DNA of 64,000 nucleotides, from contig NZ_CP133838.1 in NCBI RefSeq assembly GCF_031432975.1, positions 3,162,001 to 3,226,000 on the forward strand, given 5' to 3'. The translations under genes and the position numbers were made by a program. Positions 23,729-32,633 of this stretch are shown piece by piece. The notes under the pieces were generated by a model. The model had not been told where the DNA came from, ran no database searches, and saw nothing but the letters and a program-made list of their open reading frames with translations. This stretch comes from Buttiauxella selenatireducens. Its GTDB lineage: Bacteria > Pseudomonadota > Gammaproteobacteria > Enterobacterales > Enterobacteriaceae. Every line of letters begins with the position of its first letter. The stretch's first letter is position 1.

Positions 23729-24661
23729 ATGGGAAAAACAATGAGCCGCGAAAAGATTGAACTGAAGTCCTTAAAAATTCTCAATGCAGTTTTGGAATGT
23801 AAAAGCGTGACCGCTGCAGCCGAAATGTTATCCGTATCTCCTTCTTCAATAACCTATGCTATCAATAAGCTTAGGGATATTACCACTAACCCAATTTTAA
23901 CCCGCTCAAAGAGCGGCGTTGTACCCACCACTCTTGCTATTGACCTCAATTCCCGATACGTCAAGGCAATGTCTTTGATCAACGAAGGTTTAGATATTAC
24001 CGATACGAATACTGATAGTGGTCACATTAAAGAAATAGTTATCAGCACCTATACCTTTTTTGAGTTTTGGCTTTCCATGTCATTACTGAGAAATGGTTCA
24101 CTTAAAAAAGAAGGGGTTTCACTGACTTTCATTCCTCATCCTTTTACTGATGAAGAAAGGACAAATAATTTACGCAATCGTAAAGTGGACATCGATATAG
24201 GGACCGAGCTTCCCAAGGATAACTCGATAACTGTCTATAAGCTATTAAGCAGTAATACACAAGCAATGGTGAGCCAATCTCACCCCACAATAAAAAACCA
24301 ACTAACGGTTGATGACTGGCATTCTAATGAGCACGTTCGTTGGACACGTGCAGATTATGGAATGACATCGATGGTAGGTGATGCAGTGACGTTGAATGAT
24401 GTGCGTAACTATCGAAATATTTTAGTAAACACCTCATCATCACTCAATATGATGCTACTTTGCGCCAATAGCGACAATATTATGATTATCCCCCGTATGT
24501 TTTCCAGTTTTTTAAAAACAATCCTACCAGTAAATTTTTTCGATATTCCATTTGAAGTTGACATTCACTCAGATTACTATCTTCACTTCCACAACCAGTC
24601 TCTCAATGATATTAACATCAACCGAGTATTTAGCGAAATTAACAAGCTAGTTGGAAAGTAA
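23729..24661 (+). CDS. LysR-type transcriptional regulator
   Basis: A 310-residue LTTR. The N-terminal winged helix is clear: SLKILNAVLECKSVTAAAEMLSVSPSSITYAINKLRD (about 12-48). The C-terminal effector domain is divergent and low in GC compared with the core genes. It lies on the same strand about 600 bp upstream of the alkyl sulfatase and may control it. A second in-frame ATG at 23741 is a possible start. Effector unknown. Confidence 0.88.
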   Translation: MGKTMSREKIELKSLKILNAVLECKSVTAAAEMLSVSPSSITYAINKLRDITTNPILTRSKSGVVPTTLAIDLNSRYVKAMSLINEGLDITDTNTDSGHIKEIVISTYTFFEFWLSMSLLRNGSLKKEGVSLTFIPHPFTDEERTNNLRNRKVDIDIGTELPKDNSITVYKLLSSNTQAMVSQSHPTIKNQLTVDDWHSNEHVRWTRADYGMTSMVGDAVTLNDVRNYRNILVNTSSSLNMMLLCANSDNIMIIPRMFSSFLKTILPVNFFDIPFEVDIHSDYYLHFHNQSLNDININRVFSEINKLVGK

Positions 24662-24677
24662 ACCATATCAAATAAAG

Positions 24678-24706
24678 GCAATGTGAAATAGCACATTGCT
24701 TTTTTG
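24678..24706 (+). terminator. terminator after the first LysR gene
   Basis: Perfect stem GCAATGTG/CACATTGC with a 6-nt loop and six T, 16 bp after the stop codon. Confidence 0.85.
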
Positions 24707-25277
24707 TGTTACATCGATGCTGACAACACCAGCATCAATACTCCCACCCGTCATTTAGAAAATCAATAAATAAAATTATTCCACTGATTATCAACACCCA
24801 CCTACGGAATGCTAACATTATCATTTTCGCATTATATAAAGCAGCTCAATACTCACCAGAGCGCCTGGGTACGTTGAAACAATTTGAACTCCAGCACAGG
24901 TTGCATTTGATATTTTCACAATCATATTTCACTCGATTACCCAGGCATTTGCTCTGTCTAATCGCCACCATTTATTATCGATGCCATTGATATTAAATAT
25001 ATCCAACACTGCTGCGCCAATCCCATTCTTATCTAGATTCACACCTTCGACTTCACCATGATAACGTAAAACACCCAGGAAGGAAGAAGCTTAAAAACAC
25101 CATGGTAACTTACTCAAAATTAATGCAGCCGCACTATTTTTTATACCAAGTAATATCTGAAAATATCACATATCAGATCGCTATTTCATTTTTCGCAACA
25201 AATATTTTGTAATATGTAAATTCTTGACTACAGTTTGAGATAAAACATAGTTCTACTGATTCAACAGAAGGATTAAA
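24707..25277. other. AT-rich intergenic region upstream of the alkyl sulfatase
   Basis: About 570 bp, AT-rich, without a supported gene. The last 80 bp (long AT stretch, then AGAAGGATTAAAATG) serve as leader and ribosome-binding site of the sulfatase. I see no clear operator palindrome. Confidence 0.5.
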
Positions 25278-27254
25278 ATGAAATTAAAACCTATCGCAAG
25301 AGGGCTGGCAATCGCTGGACTTCTGTCAACTGTCATACTGCCAACCTACGCAGAAGTTGCTCCTAAAGAGGCGACTCAGGCAACCCGCCAAGCAAACGAT
25401 GCGCTCTACAGTCAGTTACCTTTTTCTGATAATACTGATTTTGCCAATGCGCATAAGGGGTTCATAGCACCTTTGCCTTCTGACATCATCAAAGGCGAGC
25501 AGGGAAATGTGGTCTGGGATCCACAGCAGTACGCTTTTATTAAAGAAGGTGAGAAAGCGCCAGATACAGTAAACCCAAGCCTGTGGCGTCAGTCCCAGCT
25601 CATCAACATCAGCGGTCTTTTCGAAGTCACAGACGGCGTTTACCAGATCCGTAACCTTGATTTATCCAATATGACCATCATTGAGGGTAAAGAAGGGATT
25701 ACCGTCGTCGATCCGCTGGTTTCCGCTGAAACAGCAAAAGTTGGCATGGATTTGTACTTTAAAAACCGTGGCAACAAACCTGTCGTCGCCATCATTTATA
25801 CCCACAGCCACGTTGACCATTACGGCGGCGTGCGTGGCGTTGTCGATGAAGCGGATGTGAAATCCGGTAAGGTAAAAGTGTATGCGCCTGCTGGCTTCAT
25901 GGAAGCGGCCGTTGCTGAAAACATTATGGCCGGGAATGTCATGAGCCGCCGTGCCAGCTATATGTATGGCAACCTGCTGAAACCCGAAGCGACTGGGCAG
26001 GTTGGTGCTGGTTTAGGCACCACAACGTCTGCGGGTACCGTTACGCTGATTGCGCCAACGAATATCATCGAAAAAGATGGTCAAAAAGAGGTCATTGATG
26101 GCCTGACTTATGACTTTATGCTGGCACCTGGTTCTGAAGCCCCGTCTGAAATGCTCTGGTATATCGAAGAGAAAAAACTCATCGAAGCCGCAGAGGACGT
26201 GACCCATACCCTGCACAATACCTATTCGTTACGTGGTGCAAAAATTCGTGAACCGCTGCCATGGTCGAAATACATCAACGAAGCTATCGTTCGTTGGGGT
26301 GACAAAGCCGAAATTATTATGGCCCAGCACCACTGGCCAACCTGGGGTAACGATAATGTGGTTGGCCTGCTGAAGAGCCAGCGTGACCTGTATCGTTATA
26401 TCAACGACCAGACCCTGCGTATGGCAAACGAAGGCCTGACTCGTGATGAAATTGCGGCAAACTTCAAGCTGCCGGATAGCCTTGCGAAAACCTGGGCTAA
26501 CCGTGGTTACTACGGTTCAGTCAGCCATGACGTGAAAGCGACCTATGTGCTGTACCTTGGCTGGTACGATGGCAACCCGGCAACCCTCGACGAACTGCCA
26601 CCAGAAGAAGCGGCGAAGAAATTTGTTGAGTACATGGGCGGTGCCGATGCGATTCTTCAGAAAGCGAAAACCGACTTTGATCAGGGTAATTACCGTTGGG
26701 TGGCGCAGGTTGTCAGTAAAGTTGTCTTCGCCGATCCGAATAACCAGAATGCACGTAACCTTGAAGCGGATGCGCTGGAACAGTTGGGTTATCAGGCAGA
26801 GTCTGGCCCATGGCGTAACTTCTACCTGACCGGTGCTCAGGAGTTGCGTAATGGCGTGGTGAAAGGCCCAACGCCGAATACGGCAAGCCCTGATACCGTT
26901 CGTGCCATGACGCCTGAAATGTTCTTTGATTACCTTGCCGTTCACATCAACGGTGAAAAAGCAGGTAATGCTAAAGCGGTGTTTAATATCGATTTGGGCA
27001 ATGATGGCGGCAAGTACAAGCTGGAGCTGGAAAACGGTGTGCTGAACCACACCGCTAACGCCGAAGCGAAAGACGCCGACGCCACGATTACGCTGAACCG
27101 TGACACACTGAATAAGATCATCCTGAAAGAAGAAACGCTGAAACAGGCTGAAGATAAAGGTGATGTGAAGGTAACCGGTAACGGTGCGAAGATGGACGAA
27201 ATGTTGGGCTTTATGGACAAGTTCGAGTTCTGGTTCAATATTGTGACACCATAA
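25278..27254 (+). CDS. exported alkyl sulfatase, metallo-beta-lactamase (SdsA/YjcS) type
   Basis: Predicted zinc-dependent alkyl sulfatase hydrolysing primary alkyl sulfates such as dodecyl sulfate in the periplasm. It has 658 residues. A signal peptide (1-25, ending LPTYA-EV) precedes the MBL domain, with the zinc motif THSHVDH at 175-181; a further histidine motif MAQHHWPTWG lies near 350. A dimerisation segment and a C-terminal SCP2-like lipid-binding domain (from about 540, FDYLAVHINGEKAGNAKAV) follow the class III alkyl-sulfatase plan. E. coli YjcS has nearly the same length. Flanked by two LysR genes; its terminator follows at once. Confidence 0.92.
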   Translation: MKLKPIARGLAIAGLLSTVILPTYAEVAPKEATQATRQANDALYSQLPFSDNTDFANAHKGFIAPLPSDIIKGEQGNVVWDPQQYAFIKEGEKAPDTVNPSLWRQSQLINISGLFEVTDGVYQIRNLDLSNMTIIEGKEGITVVDPLVSAETAKVGMDLYFKNRGNKPVVAIIYTHSHVDHYGGVRGVVDEADVKSGKVKVYAPAGFMEAAVAENIMAGNVMSRRASYMYGNLLKPEATGQVGAGLGTTTSAGTVTLIAPTNIIEKDGQKEVIDGLTYDFMLAPGSEAPSEMLWYIEEKKLIEAAEDVTHTLHNTYSLRGAKIREPLPWSKYINEAIVRWGDKAEIIMAQHHWPTWGNDNVVGLLKSQRDLYRYINDQTLRMANEGLTRDEIAANFKLPDSLAKTWANRGYYGSVSHDVKATYVLYLGWYDGNPATLDELPPEEAAKKFVEYMGGADAILQKAKTDFDQGNYRWVAQVVSKVVFADPNNQNARNLEADALEQLGYQAESGPWRNFYLTGAQELRNGVVKGPTPNTASPDTVRAMTPEMFFDYLAVHINGEKAGNAKAVFNIDLGNDGGKYKLELENGVLNHTANAEAKDADATITLNRDTLNKIILKEETLKQAEDKGDVKVTGNGAKMDEMLGFMDKFEFWFNIVTP

Positions 27255-27259
27255 ATAAA

Positions 27260-27290
27260 CCCCCTGAGGCTTAAACACCTCAGGGGTATT
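27260..27290 (+). terminator. terminator after the alkyl sulfatase
   Basis: Stem ACCCCCTGAGG/CCTCAGGGGT with a TTAAACA loop, followed by ATTTCCTT; 5 bp after the stop codon. Confidence 0.8.
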
Positions 27291-27310
27291 TCCTTAGGTA
27301 ATACCTTCTT

Positions 27311-27610
27311 GCCAGGATGTAAGCCCCATTGACCGGTTTGGCCACCGCATCATGCTCTTCTGCCAGCCGGTTCAGAAAGGCGGAGTCTGTCTCGTTTATC
27401 TGATCGGTGTGCGGGTAGGTAAAGCTGCTGAGGCGGGCGTCCATGCGTGGTGACAGGTTATGGCGTTGGGCGATAGTCTGGAAGATTTCGCCCAGCGTGG
27501 TGTTGTCCCACGAGGCTGAGCGCCGCTGCCGGAAGCCGGTTTTATCTTTCTTTTCAAACGGTGCTGCCGTTGCGGTGATGGTAATGATGCGGGGAAAAAG
27601 CTGTGGGGTA
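27311..27610 (-). pseudogene. fragment of a P2-type tail gene D
   Basis: This 300-bp stretch matches 31422-31721, inside the complete prophage D gene, with seven mismatches by eye. It encodes an internal part of gpD (HNLSPRMDARLSSFTYPHTDQINETDS region) and has no start or end of its own. It abuts the truncated IS element at 27611. It must come from a second, closely related prophage or from duplication of the resident one. Confidence 0.9.
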
Positions 27611-28239
27611 TCCGACCTGAGCCTTTATCCCGGCACGTTTCATCAGTCGCCAGACTCTGTTCACTCCGCACTGTTGCCCGCTGTCCCGCAGATCCAGATG
27701 GATCTTGCGATAACCATAGACGCATCCCGATTCCAGCCAGAACTGTTTAATTTGTCCTGTCAGTCTCAGGTCTGCCTGATGGCGTTGTGAATGCGGCTGC
27801 TGAAGCCAGGCGTAAAAACCACTGGGATGAACATCCAGCACCCGACAGAGTAGACGAACAGGCCAGCAACAGGTGTTGTCACGGATAAAGGCGTACCTCA
27901 GTCGGACAGCTTTGCGAAGTACGCCGCGGCTTTTTTTAATATGTCCCGTTCGTCGGTAACTCGTTTCAGCTCTTTCTGGAGACGGCGGGTCTCGGCCTGA
28001 GCATCTGACTGTTCTTTATTAGTGGAAGAATCCGGACCGTACTTATTTATCCATGCATAAAGGCTGTGGGTAGTGATATCGAGACGTGTTGCAACGCTGG
28101 AAACAGAATGGCCACGATCAACAACCTGTTTGACTGCTTCGATTTTAAACTCTTCTGGATAACGCTTACCGCTCATGGGCACCTCTCTTTAAGTCATCTT
28201 AAATGACTCTGAGGTGTCTGTTAAACCCGTGGCGATTCA
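27611..28239 (-). mobile_element. truncated IS3-family insertion sequence
   Basis: Keeps the orfA end of an IS3-family element, of the ISEhe3/IS1222 kind from memory. The plus-strand right end is GGGTTTAAC-type: read on the minus strand it starts TGAATCGCCACGGGTTTAAC. orfA is intact (27898-28182). orfB survives only for about its first 95 codons and is cut at AGIKAQVGY, where the D-gene fragment begins. The left inverted repeat and the DDE catalytic region are gone, so the element cannot move by itself. Confidence 0.88.
27898..28182 (-). CDS. IS3-family transposase OrfA
   Basis: 94-residue helix-turn-helix protein MPMSGKRYPEEFKIEAVKQV, followed by SVSSVATRLDITTHSLYAWI and a leucine-zipper-like tail ETRRLQKELKRVTDERDILKKAAAYFA, as in IS3-family OrfA. 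In an intact element it would be joined to OrfB by a -1 frameshift. OrfB is truncated here, so no functional transposase can be made. Confidence 0.92.
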   Translation of the reverse strand: MPMSGKRYPEEFKIEAVKQVVDRGHSVSSVATRLDITTHSLYAWINKYGPDSSTNKEQSDAQAETRRLQKELKRVTDERDILKKAAAYFAKLSD

Positions 28240-28250
28240 CTTGTCCAATA

Positions 28251-29213
28251 TTACGCTTGCTTTAAAACAGAGATAATTTTTTTTAATAATGGATCAGAAG
28301 CGTTTTTTTTATTTAAGTGCACAAGATTGGCTACTTTGCCTTCCGGGATAAAATCGCATTTAACTTCCCTTATTGGTAATGTTTCACTGAGCAGTGTGAA
28401 GTAAATTCTCGGAATAAACATTAGAAGATCTTGGCTGAGTATATTTAATACCATGGTTGTAGTCGATTCACTCGCTATGCTAGGATCAAGTGGGCGAATC
28501 ATCCTCAATTGACTGAAATTATTATGTACAATCGTTGAGTTAAACCGGAAGTAATACCCAATGTAAGGTTCAGATGAAAACTGTTTACTCGTAATTGTCT
28601 CACCTATTGAACTATGGTTATCACGGCAAATCAATATATACTCCCAGTCAAATAAATGGTAAGAGACAATGTTTCTGTCTCCAGGAATAGTGAGCCCAAT
28701 ATCTAAATCAATCTCCTGAGTTCGTATTCGTTGGCTACGTTCTTCTGCACTAATTACCGCATATCTGAATTCAATATTGCACTCTGCAGGCACTATGCCA
28801 TGACTGATCAAACGATTTGTAATCCATAGCTCAGTTAAGTTATCCGCTCTTATATATATTTTACGTTTGGCATGTATGGATGTGGAATTGATACTCAAAG
28901 TGTTAAGTATATCGTCATTGATAATCCTGAACCTTTCATAAAGATTAAGCGCTAGTGCCGTCGGCTTAACCCCATGAAGGCTGCGAATGAATAGAGGATC
29001 ATTGTAGTGTTCTCGCAACTTTTTGACTGCATAGCTTACAGCTGATGGTGCGACATCCAATATTTCTGCAGCATTTGCCATACTTGTAGTTTCAACAATC
29101 GCAACAAGAAAGCGGATTAGATTGAAATCAAATTTATCAGTAGATAGTATGGTCATTCGTAGATACCAGAAGAAAGTGTTGTACTGGCAAGTGTAGCTCA
29201 ATGGATTATTCAT
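28251..29213 (-). CDS. LysR-type transcriptional regulator
   Basis: A 320-residue LTTR with the DNA-binding helix FDFNLIRFLVAIVETTSMANAAEILDVAPSAVSYAVKKLRE. The start could be 57 nt downstream, at 29156 (MTILSTDKFDFNL), which is closer to usual family length. It is low in GC and distantly similar in layout to the regulator at 23729. It begins 12 bp beyond the IS terminus. Target unknown; the alkyl sulfatase on its downstream side is a candidate. Confidence 0.87.
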   Translation of the reverse strand: MNNPLSYTCQYNTFFWYLRMTILSTDKFDFNLIRFLVAIVETTSMANAAEILDVAPSAVSYAVKKLREHYNDPLFIRSLHGVKPTALALNLYERFRIINDDILNTLSINSTSIHAKRKIYIRADNLTELWITNRLISHGIVPAECNIEFRYAVISAEERSQRIRTQEIDLDIGLTIPGDRNIVSYHLFDWEYILICRDNHSSIGETITSKQFSSEPYIGYYFRFNSTIVHNNFSQLRMIRPLDPSIASESTTTMVLNILSQDLLMFIPRIYFTLLSETLPIREVKCDFIPEGKVANLVHLNKKNASDPLLKKIISVLKQA

Positions 29214-29634
29214 TGAATGAATTTCGTTTCATTTATTTATTCCATGAATATTTATGAGTTTCATTATGCCTGTACTCAGTGACAGTGAATGGGGTGGTAA
29301 ACGTCAGGTCCTGCCATCGGCGTCGGTGAACAGTATCTGTCTGCTGAAAAGCGCACTGGATATTGGTTTTAATGATGATGGTAAACAGTTACTGCCTGCA
29401 CCGGCCAGTATTGGGGAGAGGCTCGAGGGTCTGAACGCCCTAGGAGGTTTGAGGCCCATTCGTACGTTAAGAGGAAAACAGACGTCTGAAAAATTAGATT
29501 ATTAGACATTAGTGTCCGTTAAATGCCATTTTTTGACTACAAAATCACCATTTCGATGGTATTTCTCAATGTCTATCATGTGATTACATATCTACTAGTT
29601 ACTTCTCTAGCGTACGTTTCCGTTCCATTGTCCC
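29214..29634. other. intergenic region without a supported gene
   Basis: About 420 bp. A plus-strand reading frame of 83 codons (29254-29505) has no recognisable domain and no convincing ribosome-binding site. The rest is AT-rich. Confidence 0.4.
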
Positions 29635-30387
29635 TCAAACCCCTACGCCGCCGATATCGGGGTACTGATTAACCCGTTCGCCTCCGGAAAATCGAGGTTT
29701 GTACCCTGCCTCGAGCGTGATGACGCCTTTCGATAAAGATGACAGTTGCAGGCCCGCTCGCCTGGCCGTGCTCTCCGCCGACGCAGATAAAATGTCTGTA
29801 TTATTCAACGGATCATAGGCATCACTGAATGCAATGCTGATGTCGGTGGCTTCGTTGCACTGAATTTGAACGGTAAAGTTTGATGCGGGGATCGGGCCTG
29901 AAGCCGCATTCAGTGTCGAGACGGAGATGGTTTGCAGTGGAAAGTTCATCATTGACTCCGCCGTGTTATAGGTGTCCTTGTGCGAGCGGATTGTTCCACT
30001 GAGCGTCGAACCCCAAGTTGTGCCACTTGGGGATTCAGAACATCTGCCTTGCCAGGAGAAGGCCATTCCATTACAAAGAGCGTGGCCTTCGTTCGATAAT
30101 TAACTAGGCCATAATCTGGCTGATATGGCATTTTTATCACTTCCGCATTTCTGCCAGTCATACACAAACTTATTCTGTTGCGACTGATAAACACCTTTTT
30201 TGTAATAATTTCGGGTACAAGAAGAACTAGCTCCTGGAAGATTCGATCTGTGCCACATAGTCCAGCCTGTTTTTCTAAATGTACTGCCACTGTTATCGAC
30301 TGGCACATTCATTGCCAAAGCGGTCCCAGCCGTACAAAAAAACAATACCACGGCCATTAATGAAATTGATGCTTTTATCATATGCAA
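29635..30387 (-). pseudogene. fimbrial adhesin-like protein interrupted by an in-frame stop
   Basis: One frame from 30387 reads a signal peptide (MHMIKASISLMAVVLFFCTAGTALA) and a cysteine-containing domain up to ARLWPS, then a TAA at 30100-30102. It continues in the same frame for about 155 codons (LSNEGHALCNGMAFSW...QIQCNEATDISIAF...AGLQLSSLSKGVITL) to a stop at 29635. The downstream part has the look of a pilin-type domain of minor fimbrial subunits or adhesins. No chaperone or usher lies nearby. Probably an inactivated orphan fimbrial gene. Confidence 0.65.
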
Positions 30388-30931
30388 TGCTCCTTATGTT
30401 ATAAAAAATAACTGCCATGTCTTTTTCTATATATCTCCACAGAGTTGCCGCGATTTTATCACAATCAACTTATGGCCAGGAATCGAATAAGAGGTCTGAG
30501 GTGGCAAGTAAAAACAGCATATTACGTTGCTTCGTTTTATTACGATCATTCCTTTAGATATGTTACCCCAGTCGATGTAAATAGCACTGAAAAAGCTTTT
30601 TTTAAAAACTGCATATCAGAGACTTGCGCCATCACCACAACCCAGACATCCGAACAGTAGCACTTCATTGTCATGAACGTGACTGCTCTGACATTAAAAG
30701 ACATATAATATAGTAATCATAAAAATTAGTGCTGCTGATTTTTATGATTATTGGTGGATTTGCCAGATAATACTCTACATCCCAAACTATAATTCCTCCG
30801 ACGAATGACAATCCCTATGGCCTCAACAGCTTTGATAAAATTGGTCATGCATTTCCCAAATAGTAAAGGTCGGTATAAAAGCCAGCCAGTGAGCATAAAA
30901 TTATTATGGGGCTATTCTTAATAGCAGCCAA
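30388..30931. other. boundary region between the accessory zone and prophage tail genes
   Basis: About 540 bp, AT-rich, with no supported gene. A stem GCAGCC-AACTAT-GGCTGC followed by TTTTTATT (30924-30949) overlaps the end of the prophage D gene and would terminate plus-strand transcription. The left prophage end should lie in or left of this region, but no attachment site can be recognised. Confidence 0.5.
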
Positions 30932-31963
30932 CTATGGCTGCTTTTTATTACTGTTCATAGGATTACTTGCAGTAATGCTCATCCGGTATCCCTCCCCCCT
31001 GCTGCAGCGCACCTCCACACGGTCAATGCTTATCCTTCCCCTCATACCGTCCGGAAACGTGTTGTCCAGCTCAATTATCCCCTCCGCTGCCACATACGGA
31101 TTGCCGGGTGTATCCAGCTGGATTTTTGACGCATCACGTTTCGCTCTGCGATGGCCTCCTTTCAGTACCGCTTCGGCATGCTCCTTATTGATATACGTTC
31201 CCGGCATTGTGCGGTAGGGTGCCTCACCACTGGTCAGGCTGTGCGTTTCACCCGTTGCCTCGTCGGTGTAGTTCACCCTAACGCCGCTGACACTTTTCTT
31301 GCCCGGCGTATCAATTGCGCACTGGATGAACTGCTGATTACCGGGGTGATTTTCTGGCGGGCAAGTCAGTTTCACCACAGGCAGGGTTTTCCCGGTGATG
31401 GATTTAGCCTCACCGCGTAATGCCAGGATGTAAGCCCCATTGACCGGTTTGGCCACCGCATCATGCTCTTCTGCCAGCCGGTTGAGAAAGGCGGAGTCCG
31501 TCTCGTTTATCTGATCGGTGTGCGGGTAGGTAAAGCTGCTGAGGCGGGCGTCCATACGTGGTGACAGGTTATGGCGTTGGGCGATAGTCTGGAAGATTTC
31601 GCCCAGCGTGGTGTTGTCCCACGAGGCTGAGCGCCGCTGCCGGAAGCCGGTTTTATCTTCCTTTTCAAACGGTGCTGCCGTTGCGGTGATCGTAATAATG
31701 CGGGGAAACAGCTGTGGGGTAATCGTTGTGATTTTGAATCTACCGATGTTCACCACACCGCTTTCTTCATACCCCTCAAACCACGTCAGCACGCCGCCTT
31801 CCTGCGGGATACCTTTCAGTCCCGTCACATCCACGGTCAGTATCAGCCGATCCGTTTCCTTCCCGCTGCTGACATCGATGCGCTCAAATGTCGTCATGCG
31901 CCCGTTAATAATGTCTGCGCCCGGTCCTTCGCAGTAATGTACTGGCGTAAATCCTAGCTCCAT
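30932..31963 (-). CDS. P2 gpD-like baseplate hub protein
   Basis: Structural tail protein at the baseplate centre, homologous to P2 late gene D (phage late control D family). It has 343 residues. The gp27-like fold is suggested by GVLTWFEGYEESGVVNIGRFKIT and the hub motif TDSAFLNRLAEEHDAVAKPVNGAYILA. It is the last gene of the P2-ordered tail operon. An internal 300-bp segment recurs at 27311-27610. Confidence 0.92.
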   Translation of the reverse strand: MELGFTPVHYCEGPGADIINGRMTTFERIDVSSGKETDRLILTVDVTGLKGIPQEGGVLTWFEGYEESGVVNIGRFKITTITPQLFPRIITITATAAPFEKEDKTGFRQRRSASWDNTTLGEIFQTIAQRHNLSPRMDARLSSFTYPHTDQINETDSAFLNRLAEEHDAVAKPVNGAYILALRGEAKSITGKTLPVVKLTCPPENHPGNQQFIQCAIDTPGKKSVSGVRVNYTDEATGETHSLTSGEAPYRTMPGTYINKEHAEAVLKGGHRRAKRDASKIQLDTPGNPYVAAEGIIELDNTFPDGMRGRISIDRVEVRCSRGEGYRMSITASNPMNSNKKQP

Positions 31964-32169
31964 ACGGTTACCTGTTGATCCGCTTCAGTATGAGTGGTTT
32001 TTGTCAGCTCCGGCAGCTCGATAACCACGCCGAGAGGCAACACCCGCCCATACAGGTGCAGGTGTGGATTCAGCTCGTAAATCAGTTGCTCCGTTTCATC
32101 GTCATCGCGTCCCAGCTTTATCCAGGCAATCTCCCCCAGGTTGTCACGGTCGCGGCTTCTGACCTTCAT
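31954..32169 (-). CDS. P2 gpX-like tail protein
   Basis: 71-residue protein at the position of P2 gene X between U and D; overlaps D by 10 nt and U by 4 nt. The sequence LGEIAWIKLGRDDDETEQLIYELNPHL and PLGVVIELPEL fits the short LysM-like tail protein X family. Confidence 0.85.
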   Translation of the reverse strand: MKVRSRDRDNLGEIAWIKLGRDDDETEQLIYELNPHLHLYGRVLPLGVVIELPELTKTTHTEADQQVTVWS

Positions 32170-32633
32170 TCAGTACTTCCTCCCTGCTTCTTTTGTTCAA
32201 GCGGCTTATTGGCGAACTCCCGCAGGTTGATGGTCACACCCTGCTTCATGGATTTGGCTTCATGGTAGAGCCAGCTTTCGTCGACATCGAACCCGGTCAG
32301 AGTCCATTGCCCGAGCAGCGTGCCGTCCCCCCGGACCAGCGCCAGAGGCTTTTTGCCGTCTCGCAGTTTCACCAGTTTTTCAATGTTGTCCTGCCCCGCC
32401 TCCCGGAACCACTCGCACTTGATCACTCGCTCATCGAGCGCGCGTCCGGTCTGTTGCTGGCAGGGCAGCTCATTAAGTAGGTCAATCACCACCCACCCGC
32501 CGTCATATTTGCGAGACAGGGACGTCGCCGGGGTGTTTTCCGGCAGACTGAAAACAAAATCGCCCAGCACAAATTGCGTGGGCGACATTTCAGTCTCATG
32601 GCTGACGTACTGGTCAGACAGCATTTCCAGCAT
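32166..32633 (-). CDS. P2 gpU-like tail protein
   Basis: 155 residues matching the P2 U family, a tail assembly protein: FVLGDFVFSLPENTPATSLSRK, YDGGWVVIDLLNELP-type and GTLLGQWTLTGFDVDESW. It follows the tape measure gene with a 1-nt stop/start overlap and precedes gpX. Confidence 0.88.
   Translation of the reverse strand: MLEMLSDQYVSHETEMSPTQFVLGDFVFSLPENTPATSLSRKYDGGWVVIDLLNELPCQQQTGRALDERVIKCEWFREAGQDNIEKLVKLRDGKKPLALVRGDGTLLGQWTLTGFDVDESWLYHEAKSMKQGVTINLREFANKPLEQKKQGGSTE

Noticed and set aside
29254-29505. 83-codon plus-strand reading frame
   Set aside because: No recognisable domain, no convincing ribosome-binding site, and it lies in a decayed accessory region.
30445-30660. 71-codon reading frame left of the prophage
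   Set aside because: Composition is not protein-like and no domain or start signal supports it.
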